Assembly: GCA_009746045.1 (NCBI GenBank)
Contig: RPFO01001696.1
Location: 1-24,914, forward strand
Reading direction: 5' to 3'
DNA: 24,914 nt
Source: Mesostigma viride
Taxonomy: Eukaryota > Streptophyta > Mesostigmatophyceae > Mesostigmatales > Mesostigmataceae
In this document: positions 17,901 to 24,551 of the stretch, in pieces
Position numbering within the stretch: position 1 is the first letter of the stretch
How the letters are laid out: every line of letters begins with the position of its first letter
Made by a program: the position numbers and the translations under genes
Notes under the pieces: generated by a model
Databases searched by the model: none
What the model was told of the DNA's origin: nothing
The model's input: only the letters and a program-made list of their open reading frames with translations

Positions 17901-19145
17901 GGTTGGCAGGGTCCGGCTAGTAAGCCGTACGCTATGACGGCGGTTAAAGTCAACGTGATTTTCAATCCGTTGCGCGCCTCTAGCATGACCACCGTGTCCG
18001 CGTATGCGCTGGTGGTCAACAAGTGTGGATATTCCGCACTACTCGGGGTGGATGTCCTTGCTCGCGCCATGGTTCAGGTGGACTATAGGGCGGAGGAGGC
18101 ATCTTACATCCCTGATTGGGATGGGGCTGGCCTGAAGCGGGCCAGTGTGCCGGTCTCATGCTTCAGTTCTTCAGCCGGGGCTGCACGCCTCAACCCTTCC
18201 GCGGCTGCGGGCGTGGTGGAGGTCAGCATGGTGGAGGTACGGGCGGCGGGCTCATCGGCGTGGGACAAGCATCGGACGGTGCTGCCTCAGCCAACGGCGA
18301 GCATTGCCAAGATGCGCACGCAGTGGTCGCTGGATGCTGTGACGTCCACGCGGCAGCTGGCTATGCGCAAGCGGGTGACTGAAGCCGTCATCACCATTCC
18401 TCAGATGGCCAGCCATGGCCTCACTTTGGTGCAACCGGGTGTCTCGGAGGCCCAAGGTAATTTTTCTGCTGCAATCTTACCGCAGGCCCCTGATTTTGCC
18501 AAGGGTGCGGTAGTGTTGGAACTGTTTGCGGGGATCGGAGGGGGCATTGCAGGCTTTTTGGCCGCAGGCGGCGTGTGCCGTAAACTCATCGCGGTAGAGC
18601 CATCGCACAAGGCGCGTCAGGTGTACTTCAGTCACTGTGGCGTGTTGTCGCGAGAGTATCCCGCGCAGTTTCCGCCATCAGCATGGCGTGACCCGTTTGG
18701 GGAATGTCCTCAAGATATCCGAGCCATCGGTGAGGTGCAGGTGCAGCAGTTGTTGCGCAGGCATCATGCCATCGACTTGGTAATTGCGGGTTGGGAGTGC
18801 CAGGGCCTGAGCCAGGCAGGGCAAGGGCGGGGGCTAGCCGATCCGCGTAGCGCGCTGTTCTGGGAACTGTTGCGTGTGGTGGGACTGTTGCAGTCGCGTC
18901 AGCCCCATCCGCCTGCGTATCTGTTTGAGAACGTTGTGGCGGGTGACAGCCCACATCAGGCGGTGCGGGAGGACTGGGCTACAATCGTGGCACTCCTGGG
19001 GGAGCCCATCGTGTGTGACAACGCAGGGCTGGGTGGGCTCACGCATCGTTTGCGTGCCTATTGGACCAACGTGGCGTGTGCGACCGGTGTGCAGGCGGTC
19101 TTGGGGCCGTCGCAAGGCAGCATCCGAGTGTGTCTGCGGAGGTAG
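14922..19145 (+). CDS. Gag-protease-DNA methyltransferase polyprotein (ORF1)
   Basis: The frame is open further upstream, but the first ATG is 14922 (an alternative at 15036), giving about 1407 residues. In order: an Ala/Glu/Arg/Gln coiled coil (residues ~93-205); a capsid-like helical region (~360-580); a Gly/Arg-rich RNA-binding stretch (~607-657); a CCHC knuckle CYLCDKDGHLSREC (Cys 681); a retropepsin-like protease with LDSGA (Asp 960) and a later ALLGVDVLARA; then a cytosine-C5 methyltransferase. Methyltransferase motifs seen are I (ELFAGIGGG, from residue 1200), II-like (AVEPSHKARQ), III-like (PQDIRAIGE), IV (WECQGLS, Cys 1293), VI (ENV, Glu 1336) and VIII-like (HRLRAYWTN). The domain is cut off by TAG at 19143-19145, before the target-recognition region and motifs IX-X, which continue in the next frame. 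Motif IV has Glu where the family has Pro. Gag packages the RNA, the protease matures the polyprotein, and the methyltransferase would methylate cytosine in DNA, perhaps the element's own cDNA. Confidence 0.92.
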   Translation: MSYHTRSVTAFLASHAGCANTGVDTDGQELSRVDTTINMSGTDPTASGSGGSAPAATGGQATDPPSGRLGTSADTALLGNGAPSLSSAGDGGALTQVLRLLQEQAAELAALRAQQATQLSQQATLVEETVRLALERAESTAEARRATERAEQRRQAEATTEAARACQAAAQRDAEARQAADEEAAAEEARRHEALRDQRGHFDEERSGTGPLRNVEPSQPRVGPSGQRRGDGEMAQDDELQPNVGRVGTRSTADASYTLGGNLRAPNQGTLSWRGGYGAAPRGGASGGLFSTGRPPMTAAATPLGGTAGRPRLGGTRSDFGWGQVDREVASIPWGEGDDVQRPHRMPYGVHGESTRVPSLPKVELREKFTSAGTGATLEEAYELFRAHCNTYRYASGYPLRHEMVMDFIHLFFHDLTKKKVQVLVQHYRALVDRCHRTDIWFALTDMGTPDLDSIIFDVDPAEQLWQQLRLEYPVEHVKAIAEWNGAFTVAEGEDPAFSLDRLLAFAGKVPDYTQTKACRLWRSAVPLLAIDLPEPPGGEWTLVTLCAAFKRLLRKRAEGEKGISSELAEMRKKMAEMEKAIAVKGGQRLPGAGRGEYVGTQGGGNAGHGGSGGGGQGGSGGGGQGGSGGVSRGGGGSGYGGRGRGGGRGGGGRPPSSDGTQEAQGVQGALGAPTPSRGKCYLCDKDGHLSRECPSRCTKPHGADTKWHLMNKCPAAGIKTVHFAEMAGKTDSMEAQVAAIKHGEEATAPPNQFATVYREDPFWAPMPGDVEINAAEATKGKQARSPLSFQQAPMLPAGQLPASFSMPLAGVQSAFEHANPAGLEQRRRLAPVYPMPFIVDVPMFSARQVVDTFGQKGVEWLGSVVSEIQLFADGHDVRTLRNSESVTYGRQPVEAAVPVVQAGVVSTSSQQRTSAVPQVPTVVPYPNGEPSIAFQAVGACGDVWSDMVTCPLVGAVKLDSGAQPLVISTDLATMLNLTYENGGLVESPVSVSGWQGPASKPYAMTAVKVNVIFNPLRASSMTTVSAYALVVNKCGYSALLGVDVLARAMVQVDYRAEEASYIPDWDGAGLKRASVPVSCFSSSAGAARLNPSAAAGVVEVSMVEVRAAGSSAWDKHRTVLPQPTASIAKMRTQWSLDAVTSTRQLAMRKRVTEAVITIPQMASHGLTLVQPGVSEAQGNFSAAILPQAPDFAKGAVVLELFAGIGGGIAGFLAAGGVCRKLIAVEPSHKARQVYFSHCGVLSREYPAQFPPSAWRDPFGECPQDIRAIGEVQVQQLLRRHHAIDLVIAGWECQGLSQAGQGRGLADPRSALFWELLRVVGLLQSRQPHPPAYLFENVVAGDSPHQAVREDWATIVALLGEPIVCDNAGLGGLTHRLRAYWTNVACATGVQAVLGPSQGSIRVCLRR

Positions 19146-20331
19146 CATTGCCTTCCCACCTAGTCACGCAGAAGGTGGATAGCGAGGATCGCCCACCGTA
19201 TGCACGCGTCAACCGGGTCGGGAGCCCCATGTGTGCACTGCCGACCCTGGTCAGTTACCAAGGGTCGACAGCATACCGTGATCGGGGTAAGGGTCTCGTT
19301 TGGGACACTACCACCGGTCTGTTGGTGCAGCCACCCGCAGAATTTCGTGAGGCCAGCATGGGTTTTCATGTCGGGGCCTCGGCGCTGCCGGGCGTGCTCG
19401 AGAGTGAGCGCTGGTCTTTGATAGGCCAGGCTATGTCGGTGTTGCAGGTCGGGTATGTGCTGCTTGCATCGGTTGCCGTGCGCCAGTCTGGGGGGGCGTC
19501 CCCAGCCAATCCGCCTCAGCAGGTTGAGGCGCGCGCAGCCAAACTGAAGCGCCCTGCAGCGACGGGGACTTCATCAGCATGGGGGTGGCGTCTGCGACAG
19601 GTGTGGACTATCATTCTCATGACCGCCCTGCTGACCAGCACCGTGCTGGCCGGCGAGCCCACGCTGCATCGGGTAATACACCGTGCGGCACGCGAGGCTC
19701 CGGCGGTGGGTGTCACACCAGGTGTGGCAGCCTTTTCCTTGTTCCACGACGATGCGGCTAGGGCGCCGCATCTTGAGGCACATGCGGTAGCTGTGGGTGA
19801 TCCCGCGGATACGCACCCCTGGGCTATTGGCGAACACCTTTCTGATGCGCAGCGCTCAGCCATGCTAAAGTGGCTAGGCACTGCAAGGGGGGCCTTCGCT
19901 TTCACAAGTGATGAACTGGGGTGTTTCAATGGTGGGACCATGCGTGTTCCATTGGACACTGACACTCCTTTGTTCCGACGCCAGCATCGCCTGAGTCAGG
20001 CCGAGTTGGATTTTGTAGCCGAGCAATGCAAGGAGTTAGAGGATGCCGGTATCATCAGGCAATCTTCCTCCAGCTATGCTGCTGCCGTTGTCGTTGCGCC
20101 CAAGAAGGACGCTATCACCGGGGCATGGACGGGTATGCGCATGGCCACCGATCTGCGGTTGCTGAATGCACACACACCCGTGGACCGTTACCCCATGCCA
20201 CGTGTGGATGATGTCCTGGATAAGATATCTCCTCATGTGAAGTTTGTGTCCTCGCTGGACCTGCGTAGCGGCTTTCATCAGATCGCAGTTGCGCCGGAGG
20301 ATCAGCGGAAGCTTGCATTCTGGGGGGCGGC
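19061..20331 (+). CDS. Methyltransferase C-terminus and RT N-terminal half (pol segment, frame 2)
   Basis: This frame overlaps ORF1 by 85 nt at a -1 offset and has no ATG needed for its start, so it is a continuation of ORF1. Its first ~140 codons complete the methyltransferase. A target-recognition-like part (PMCALPTLVSYQG, then KGLVWDTTTG) is followed by motif IX/X-like MGF (19358) and ERWSLIGQAMSVL. A basic patch (KLKRP) and an 18-residue hydrophobic segment (VWTIILMTALLTSTVLAG, 19601-19654) follow. The RT begins at about 19840 with the usual gypsy pattern: an aromatic/Pro region, a VVVAPKKD-like motif, MATDLRLLN, YPMPRVDDVL and SLDLRSGFHQI (catalytic Asp at 20258). The frame fails at G6 (20322-20327), where the RT carries on in frame 1. 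The frame itself stays open to 20452 but its last ~40 codons are not RT. Confidence 0.88.
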
Positions 20332-21603
20332 AATTTGTATGAGTGGGTGCGCATGCCCTTTGGGCACCGCAACGCTAGTGCTGTTTTCCAACGAGCTATG
20401 GACAAAGTGCTTGCAGGTCTTCCTTTCGCCGCTTGTTACATTGATGATGTAATCGTCTTTAGCGCGACATTTGAGGAGCACCTGGCGCACTTGGAGCAGG
20501 TTCGCTTGGCTCTCGAGGAGCATAATATGCGGCTGCACCCTGAGAAGTGCAAGTTCGCCCAGCGGACCCTCTCATTCCTTGGTCATCAGATTGTGCCGGG
20601 TGGCCGGACGCCTGATGCCGCCAAGGTCGAATCCATTGCGCAGGCCGCCGTACCCACGGATGTCTCAGGGGTGCGGGCGTATTTGGGTTTGGCTGGCTAT
20701 TACCGAGGTTACATTGAGAACTTCAGCAGCAAGGTGAAGCCCTTGACCGAGTTACTCAAGAAGGGGTGCGTGTGGGCGTGGGGTCCCGCACAGCAACGCG
20801 CCATCGAGACAATCAAGCAGGAGCTCACGTCGGCACCGATTCTGCGCGCCCCTGACTATGCTTTGCCATTTGTGTTATATACCGACTGGTCCAAGGTAGG
20901 ACTGGGTGCGGTCTTGGCGCAAAAGGATGGTGATGGGCGCGAGCACGTTATTGCTTATGCTAGTCGCAGCAACAACCCAGCGGAGAGCCGGTATTCTTCC
21001 TATGAGGGGGAGGCACTGGCTGTGGTGTGGGCCATCAAGCACTTTCGCCCGTATTTATTTGGGCGCGTGTTTACTCTGGTGACAGACCACCAGCCGCTTC
21101 AGTGGCTAATGACCAACACCAACCTGACGGGTAAGCTCGCCCGATGGGCCATGATTATCCAGGAGTACCACATGACCATTGTGCATCGGGCCGGCAAGGA
21201 CCATGTCAACGCCGATGTGCTATCCCGATACGCCATGCCTACCACTGTTGACCACACTGGAGCCCGGGCCATGGGTGCCGAGGGCTCGTCTGGTTCTGTG
21301 GTCTTTGTGAACGCTGCTGGGTATGCGGCCGACGATGAGGAGGAGGCGTGGTGGCGCAGTGTCGAGTACTCTGTGGCGGACTTCGGCATCAGCGACGACC
21401 CGGTGCGGCCGTCGCCATTCACGCCATCCAAAGCTGTGTGCGCTATGGAAGAGGGTAGGTCTCTGTCCTTTGACATTGATCCTTCTCTGCAGCAGCTGAT
21501 CGCTGTGCAGGCTCTCTTAGCGCGTAGCTCTCTTGCTGATTGCTACACCGCTGATATCTGGCTAGATGGTCGAGTTTGGAGCAAGTGCAGGGTGCTGTCT
21601 TGA
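20332..21603 (+). CDS. RT C-terminal half and RNase H (pol segment, frame 1)
   Basis: The segment begins in mid-RT with LYEWVRMPFGHRNASAVFQR and the catalytic YIDD box (20437-20448). The connection region (YLGLAGYYRGYIENF) follows. The RNase H domain shows YTDWSKVGLGAVL (Asp at 20884), YEGEALAVVWAIKHFRPYL and TDHQPLQWL, the D-E-D set that cuts RNA in RNA:DNA hybrids. A linker runs to about 21570, after which the natural protein moves to frame 3. Frame 1 stops at 21603. The tail after ~21575 is not conserved sequence. All RT and RNase H catalytic residues seen are intact. Confidence 0.93.
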   Translation, partial: NLYEWVRMPFGHRNASAVFQRAMDKVLAGLPFAACYIDDVIVFSATFEEHLAHLEQVRLALEEHNMRLHPEKCKFAQRTLSFLGHQIVPGGRTPDAAKVESIAQAAVPTDVSGVRAYLGLAGYYRGYIENFSSKVKPLTELLKKGCVWAWGPAQQRAIETIKQELTSAPILRAPDYALPFVLYTDWSKVGLGAVLAQKDGDGREHVIAYASRSNNPAESRYSSYEGEALAVVWAIKHFRPYLFGRVFTLVTDHQPLQWLMTNTNLTGKLARWAMIIQEYHMTIVHRAGKDHVNADVLSRYAMPTTVDHTGARAMGAEGSSGSVVFVNAAGYAADDEEEAWWRSVEYSVADFGISDDPVRPSPFTPSKAVCAMEEGRSLSFDIDPSLQQLIAVQALLARSSLADCYTADIWLDGRVWSKCRVLS

Positions 21604-22643
21604 CTCCTACTCCAGTCGATTGGACTCCTGCTCAGAAGGCGACGGAGTTGAACAGGGTGCAGCACAGGGCTGCAACCTATGGTTGGGAAGATGGGGTTTT
21701 GTACAAGCTGTTGGGCAAGCGTAGGGTGGTCGTCCCACCGCCTGACAAGCGCGTTGCTATAGTGCAGGCGTACCACGAGCGGTATGGTCACTTGGGTGGC
21801 AATCGCACGCTCAGCCTCGTACGGACCAGCTATTGGTGGAATAACATGCGACACACGGTGGCCCAGGTAGTGGCCAGCTGTGTCCCGTGTGCTCGAACCA
21901 AGGCTAACTTTAGCGCAGATCATGGTGCCAAGGAGCTGATGTCGCTTCCCATCAAGGGCTTGTTTTATCGCTGGCACGTCGATCTGTGCGGGCCGTTTCA
22001 GGAGAGCCCTGACGGCAACCTCTATGTCATGGTATGCGTGGAGAGCTTTAGCAAATGGGTTGAGTTGATCCCCATTGCTGACAAGCATGCCGCTACCACA
22101 GCGAAGCATTTTGCGGACATCATCACCAGGTTTGGGGCTCCCGCGGAGGTAGTCACGGACCAGGGTGGTGAGTTCAGGGGTGAGTTCCAGGAGTTGCTGG
22201 ATGGATGTCTTATTGATCACCGTCGCACTTCTCGGGAGCATCCTCAGGCCAATGGTTTGGCTGAGAGATTGGTGCAGACCGTCAAGCAGGCGCTGCGCAA
22301 GTGGAGCCTGCAGGTGCCGGAGTCGGCCAGGTGGGATCGCGAGTTGGCATGGATTGCCATGGGTTATCGCATGTCTCCCCAGGAGTCTCTCGCTACCTTC
22401 TCCCCGTATTTCCTTCTGTTCGGGCGTAATCCTCTTTTGCCTACGGAGGCACAGGTTGCGCACCCCGAACCCATGGCCTTCGACAACGCTCAGCAATTTT
22501 TGGTTGAGGTGCTGGCCAGGGCAGAGACTTTTAAGAAGGTCATGCCCATCGCGATGAACAACTTGTTCATTGCTCAGCACAGGGACTCCCTGCGCTACGC
22601 TCAGCGCCGGGGGGGCATACATGGCTCGCCAGCTGCGGTTTAG
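21576..22643 (+). CDS. DDE integrase (pol segment, frame 3)
   Basis: An HHCC zinc-binding N-terminus (HERYGHLGG at 21774 and C-VP-C at 21879-21890) precedes an rve core. The catalytic residues are Asp in HVDLCGPF (21981), Asp in VVTDQGGEF (22158) and Glu in HPQANGLAER (22263). There are 34 residues between the second Asp and the Glu, one fewer than I count for typical Ty3/gypsy integrases. The enzyme trims cDNA ends and joins them to target DNA. This is not a tyrosine recombinase, which matters because the terminal repeats have the split layout typical of recombinase-encoding elements. The frame ends at 22643, but the conserved continuation is frame 1 from the G-run near 22607-22614. Confidence 0.94.
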   Translation: MEQVQGAVLTPTPVDWTPAQKATELNRVQHRAATYGWEDGVLYKLLGKRRVVVPPPDKRVAIVQAYHERYGHLGGNRTLSLVRTSYWWNNMRHTVAQVVASCVPCARTKANFSADHGAKELMSLPIKGLFYRWHVDLCGPFQESPDGNLYVMVCVESFSKWVELIPIADKHAATTAKHFADIITRFGAPAEVVTDQGGEFRGEFQELLDGCLIDHRRTSREHPQANGLAERLVQTVKQALRKWSLQVPESARWDRELAWIAMGYRMSPQESLATFSPYFLLFGRNPLLPTEAQVAHPEPMAFDNAQQFLVEVLARAETFKKVMPIAMNNLFIAQHRDSLRYAQRRGGIHGSPAAV

Positions 22644-23085
22644 GCCAGGGCAGTATGTTTTCCTGCGCACTCAGCTGAAGCACACTTTGGATGTGGAGGC
22701 GGGGCCCACCATTTTGCGCATTGTGGCTATCAAACCATCGGGAGTGGCAATTTTGGAGGGCGCCGACGGGAGCCGTACGACTGACAACCTCAGCAATCTC
22801 AGTCCCTGCTCGCTGCCCAATTTGGTCCACGACCTCCAACCGCACACGTCTCGCCGAGTCAAGGACGCCCAGTGTCAGGTTTGTCACCGGGTCGATCAGG
22901 CGGAGTCCATGTTATTGTGTGATCAGTGTAACTGTGGTTGGCACATGCAGTGCTTGCAGCCAGTGGTCACCAGCATTCCGGAGGGGGATTGGTTTTGTCC
23001 AGTGTGCACCGCTGCGCAGTTTACCTCCCGCAGCTTGACTGCGGTCACCGCTGCCCTTGTCTTGGTACGATCGCTGTCTTCGTGA
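22612..23085 (+). CDS. Integrase C-terminal domain with PHD finger (pol segment, frame 1)
   Basis: The continuation begins MARQLRFRPGQYVFLR, an SH3-like/GPY-type integrase tail (GPTILRIVAIKPSG, LSNLSPC). A C4HC3 PHD finger follows at 22873-23007: CQVC, MLLCDQC, GWH, MQC and CPVC, with W before the last CxxC. In chromoviruses this position carries a chromodomain that targets integration to marked chromatin. A PHD here would be an analogous reader of histone H3 tails, but its ligand is unknown. The frame ends TGA at 23083-23085, 16 bp before the polypurine-like tract, so this is the true C-terminus of Pol. Confidence 0.9.
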   Translation, partial: GAYMARQLRFRPGQYVFLRTQLKHTLDVEAGPTILRIVAIKPSGVAILEGADGSRTTDNLSNLSPCSLPNLVHDLQPHTSRRVKDAQCQVCHRVDQAESMLLCDQCNCGWHMQCLQPVVTSIPEGDWFCPVCTAAQFTSRSLTAVTAALVLVRSLSS

Positions 23086-23100
23086 TGGGGCCGGTCGCCA

Positions 23101-23111
23101 GCGAGGGGGGG
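23101..23111 (+). promoter_or_regulatory. Polypurine tract-like sequence
   Basis: GCGAGGGGGGG directly precedes segment A (from 23112). LTR elements prime plus-strand DNA from a polypurine tract placed exactly at the 5' edge of the 3' LTR. That placement would make A the start of the reverse-transcribed repeat, whereas the TG...CA ends of the insertion place A last. Confidence 0.65.
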
Positions 23112-23254
23112 AATCATGGGACAGGTCCTCGCCCACCCCACAGGGCATGCAGTTAAGGCAGGCACGTCAGCTCAGCTCATTTGGGTTTTACCAAATTAAG
23201 CTGAGTGGCCAGCCGCCATGGTGGCGCCGGAGATTGTGGCACGCAGACGCGACA
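23112..23254 (+). repeat. Internal copy of segment A (143 bp)
   Basis: It runs from AATCATGGGACAGG to GCGACA and matches 24405-24547 with one substitution (CATGCAGTT versus CATGCCGTT). It holds an imperfect hairpin, CTCAGCTCATTTGG / CCAAATTAAGCTGAG with a 6-nt loop (23171-23205). It is absent from the 5' end of the element. Confidence 0.95.
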
Positions 23255-23260
23255 GCTGTC
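23251..23260. other. Palindromic A/B joint GACAGCTGTC
   Basis: The element's right-end sequence (GACA) is joined to its left-end sequence (TGTC) through GC, forming a perfect 10-bp palindrome. It has the form of an LTR-LTR circle junction retained inside an integrated element. Confidence 0.9.
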
Positions 23261-24547
23261 ACGGACGCGAGCTATGTCATCCGGGCGCGCCCACTATGCA
23301 CAAGACCGGTGACGTGCGCAAGGAATTTGTTTTCTACGCATTTTCGACAAAGGCTAGTGACCGGGGGGGACACTAGCACTTGCAGCATAAGAGCGGACGA
23401 AAGTGTACGTGCACGCGCGCCGGGCCAGGCACAGCTGGGCGCGCAGCACTGACTTGAGCGGACGGCAGCACAAGTGCGCAGCGTCGAGAGGATCATACGC
23501 GTGTTAGTGGACAGCTGGAGCTGAAGCTGGACTGCTGGACTTCAACAGCGCCGAGGCTATTGACAGGCCAGGTGTCTTTGTGGTGTAGAATAGCGGGTCA
23601 ACGTTATGAGGACTGGACAGAAAATGGAAAAGGACAATTTGCGGTGCGGAGCCAGATCGCTGGAATGAATGCGAAATCGCTGGCAGCCCTACAAAGGGAT
23701 TTCTTCTAGAAAGGAACGATTAGACGCAATGTTTGCTGGGCCACTCACACGCAAGGTGTGAGCGTGCAGATTGTCTGAAGGATATTATGCTTCGACCTTG
23801 CTGGACGTGACTCAATGTCGGACATTCCCAGGGACAGAAATGCCGGAGCCTCTAGGAGATGAGATCGGCAACAGGGTAGCAATTTAGATTTGTCGGGATG
23901 CCTTCCTGCTTTTGTTGGCATGTGTGGTAGAAAGCCAGGACGGCAACTGGAATGCGGTTTCTATTTGCATGGTTCAGGCAGCAAGATAGTTTTGGCATTC
24001 CTGGCTGGACTGACAAGTGTGGCGTGTGTCATGCGTGTGGCATGACGAATGGTTTGGTTCATAGTCGAAGAGGACTCTCACGCAGCGTGTAGTCTCTTCG
24101 AGTCTCTCGTTAGTGGCCTTCGTGTTTCTCCCTTTCCTTGGGAGCAAGGCCGGTAGCATGTCATGGAGCGCTGCCTAACTGCGGGCTCGTGAGCATGGAG
24201 TGCATCGATATTGAGACTATCAACGTGTTGTAATTGTATTAACTTTCTCAATAAATTCCGCATGTGCGGCTTCATCATCAGACTGTGCAAAGTGTGTGTT
24301 GTGAAAGCATTGTTCTATAGCAGGGGAGGCAAAAGCACCCTCTTGCACCATCATATTGTCGCAATTAGAGTAGTTGGAGCGTCTAGCTAACGCCCAGCAA
24401 GGATAATCATGGGACAGGTCCTCGCCCACCCCACAGGGCATGCCGTTAAGGCAGGCACGTCAGCTCAGCTCATTTGGGTTTTACCAAATTAAGCTGAGTG
24501 GCCAGCCGCCATGGTGGCGCCGGAGATTGTGGCACGCAGACGCGACA
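23257..24547 (+). repeat. 3' terminal repeat (B plus A), TG...CA
   Basis: This is a 1291-bp unit beginning TGTCACGG and ending GCGACA, made of B (23257-24404) followed directly by A (24405-24547). AATAAA lies at 24250-24255. GCCA follows directly. Only the B part is present at the 5' end of the element. Confidence 0.93.
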
Positions 24548-24551
24548 GCCA
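24548..24551 (+). other. Putative target-site duplication, right copy (GCCA)
   Basis: Matches GCCA at 13508-13511 on the other side of the element. Confidence 0.6.

Larger units (their letters stand above)
13512..24547 (+). mobile_element. Ty3/gypsy-type LTR retrotransposon with DNA methyltransferase, PHD finger and split terminal repeats
   Basis: An 11-kb element that starts TGTCACGG and ends GCGACA, with GCCA on both sides. The coding order is Gag, protease, C5 DNA methyltransferase, RT, RNase H, integrase, PHD finger. RT and RNase H before integrase defines the Ty3/gypsy order. The terminal layout is B (13512-14662), genes, A (23112-23254), GC, B (23257-24404), A (24405-24547). The two B copies differ by about two substitutions and three 1-bp indels, and the two A copies by one base, so the insertion is young. 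The pol frames change at about 19103, 20327, 21580 and 22612, mostly at G-runs. If the breaks are sequencing errors the element could be intact. Confidence 0.93.

Noticed and set aside
19081-19145. Programmed -1 frameshift heptamer
   Set aside because: No canonical X XXY YYZ sequence in the ORF1 frame was found in the overlap.
21543-22670. 375-codon minus-strand open frame
   Set aside because: It is the antisense shadow of the integrase, with no recognisable motif.
13512-24547. DIRS/PAT-type tyrosine-recombinase element, suggested by the split repeats
   Set aside because: The coding region has a clear HHCC plus DDE integrase and a retropepsin-like protease, and no tyrosine recombinase motifs are seen.
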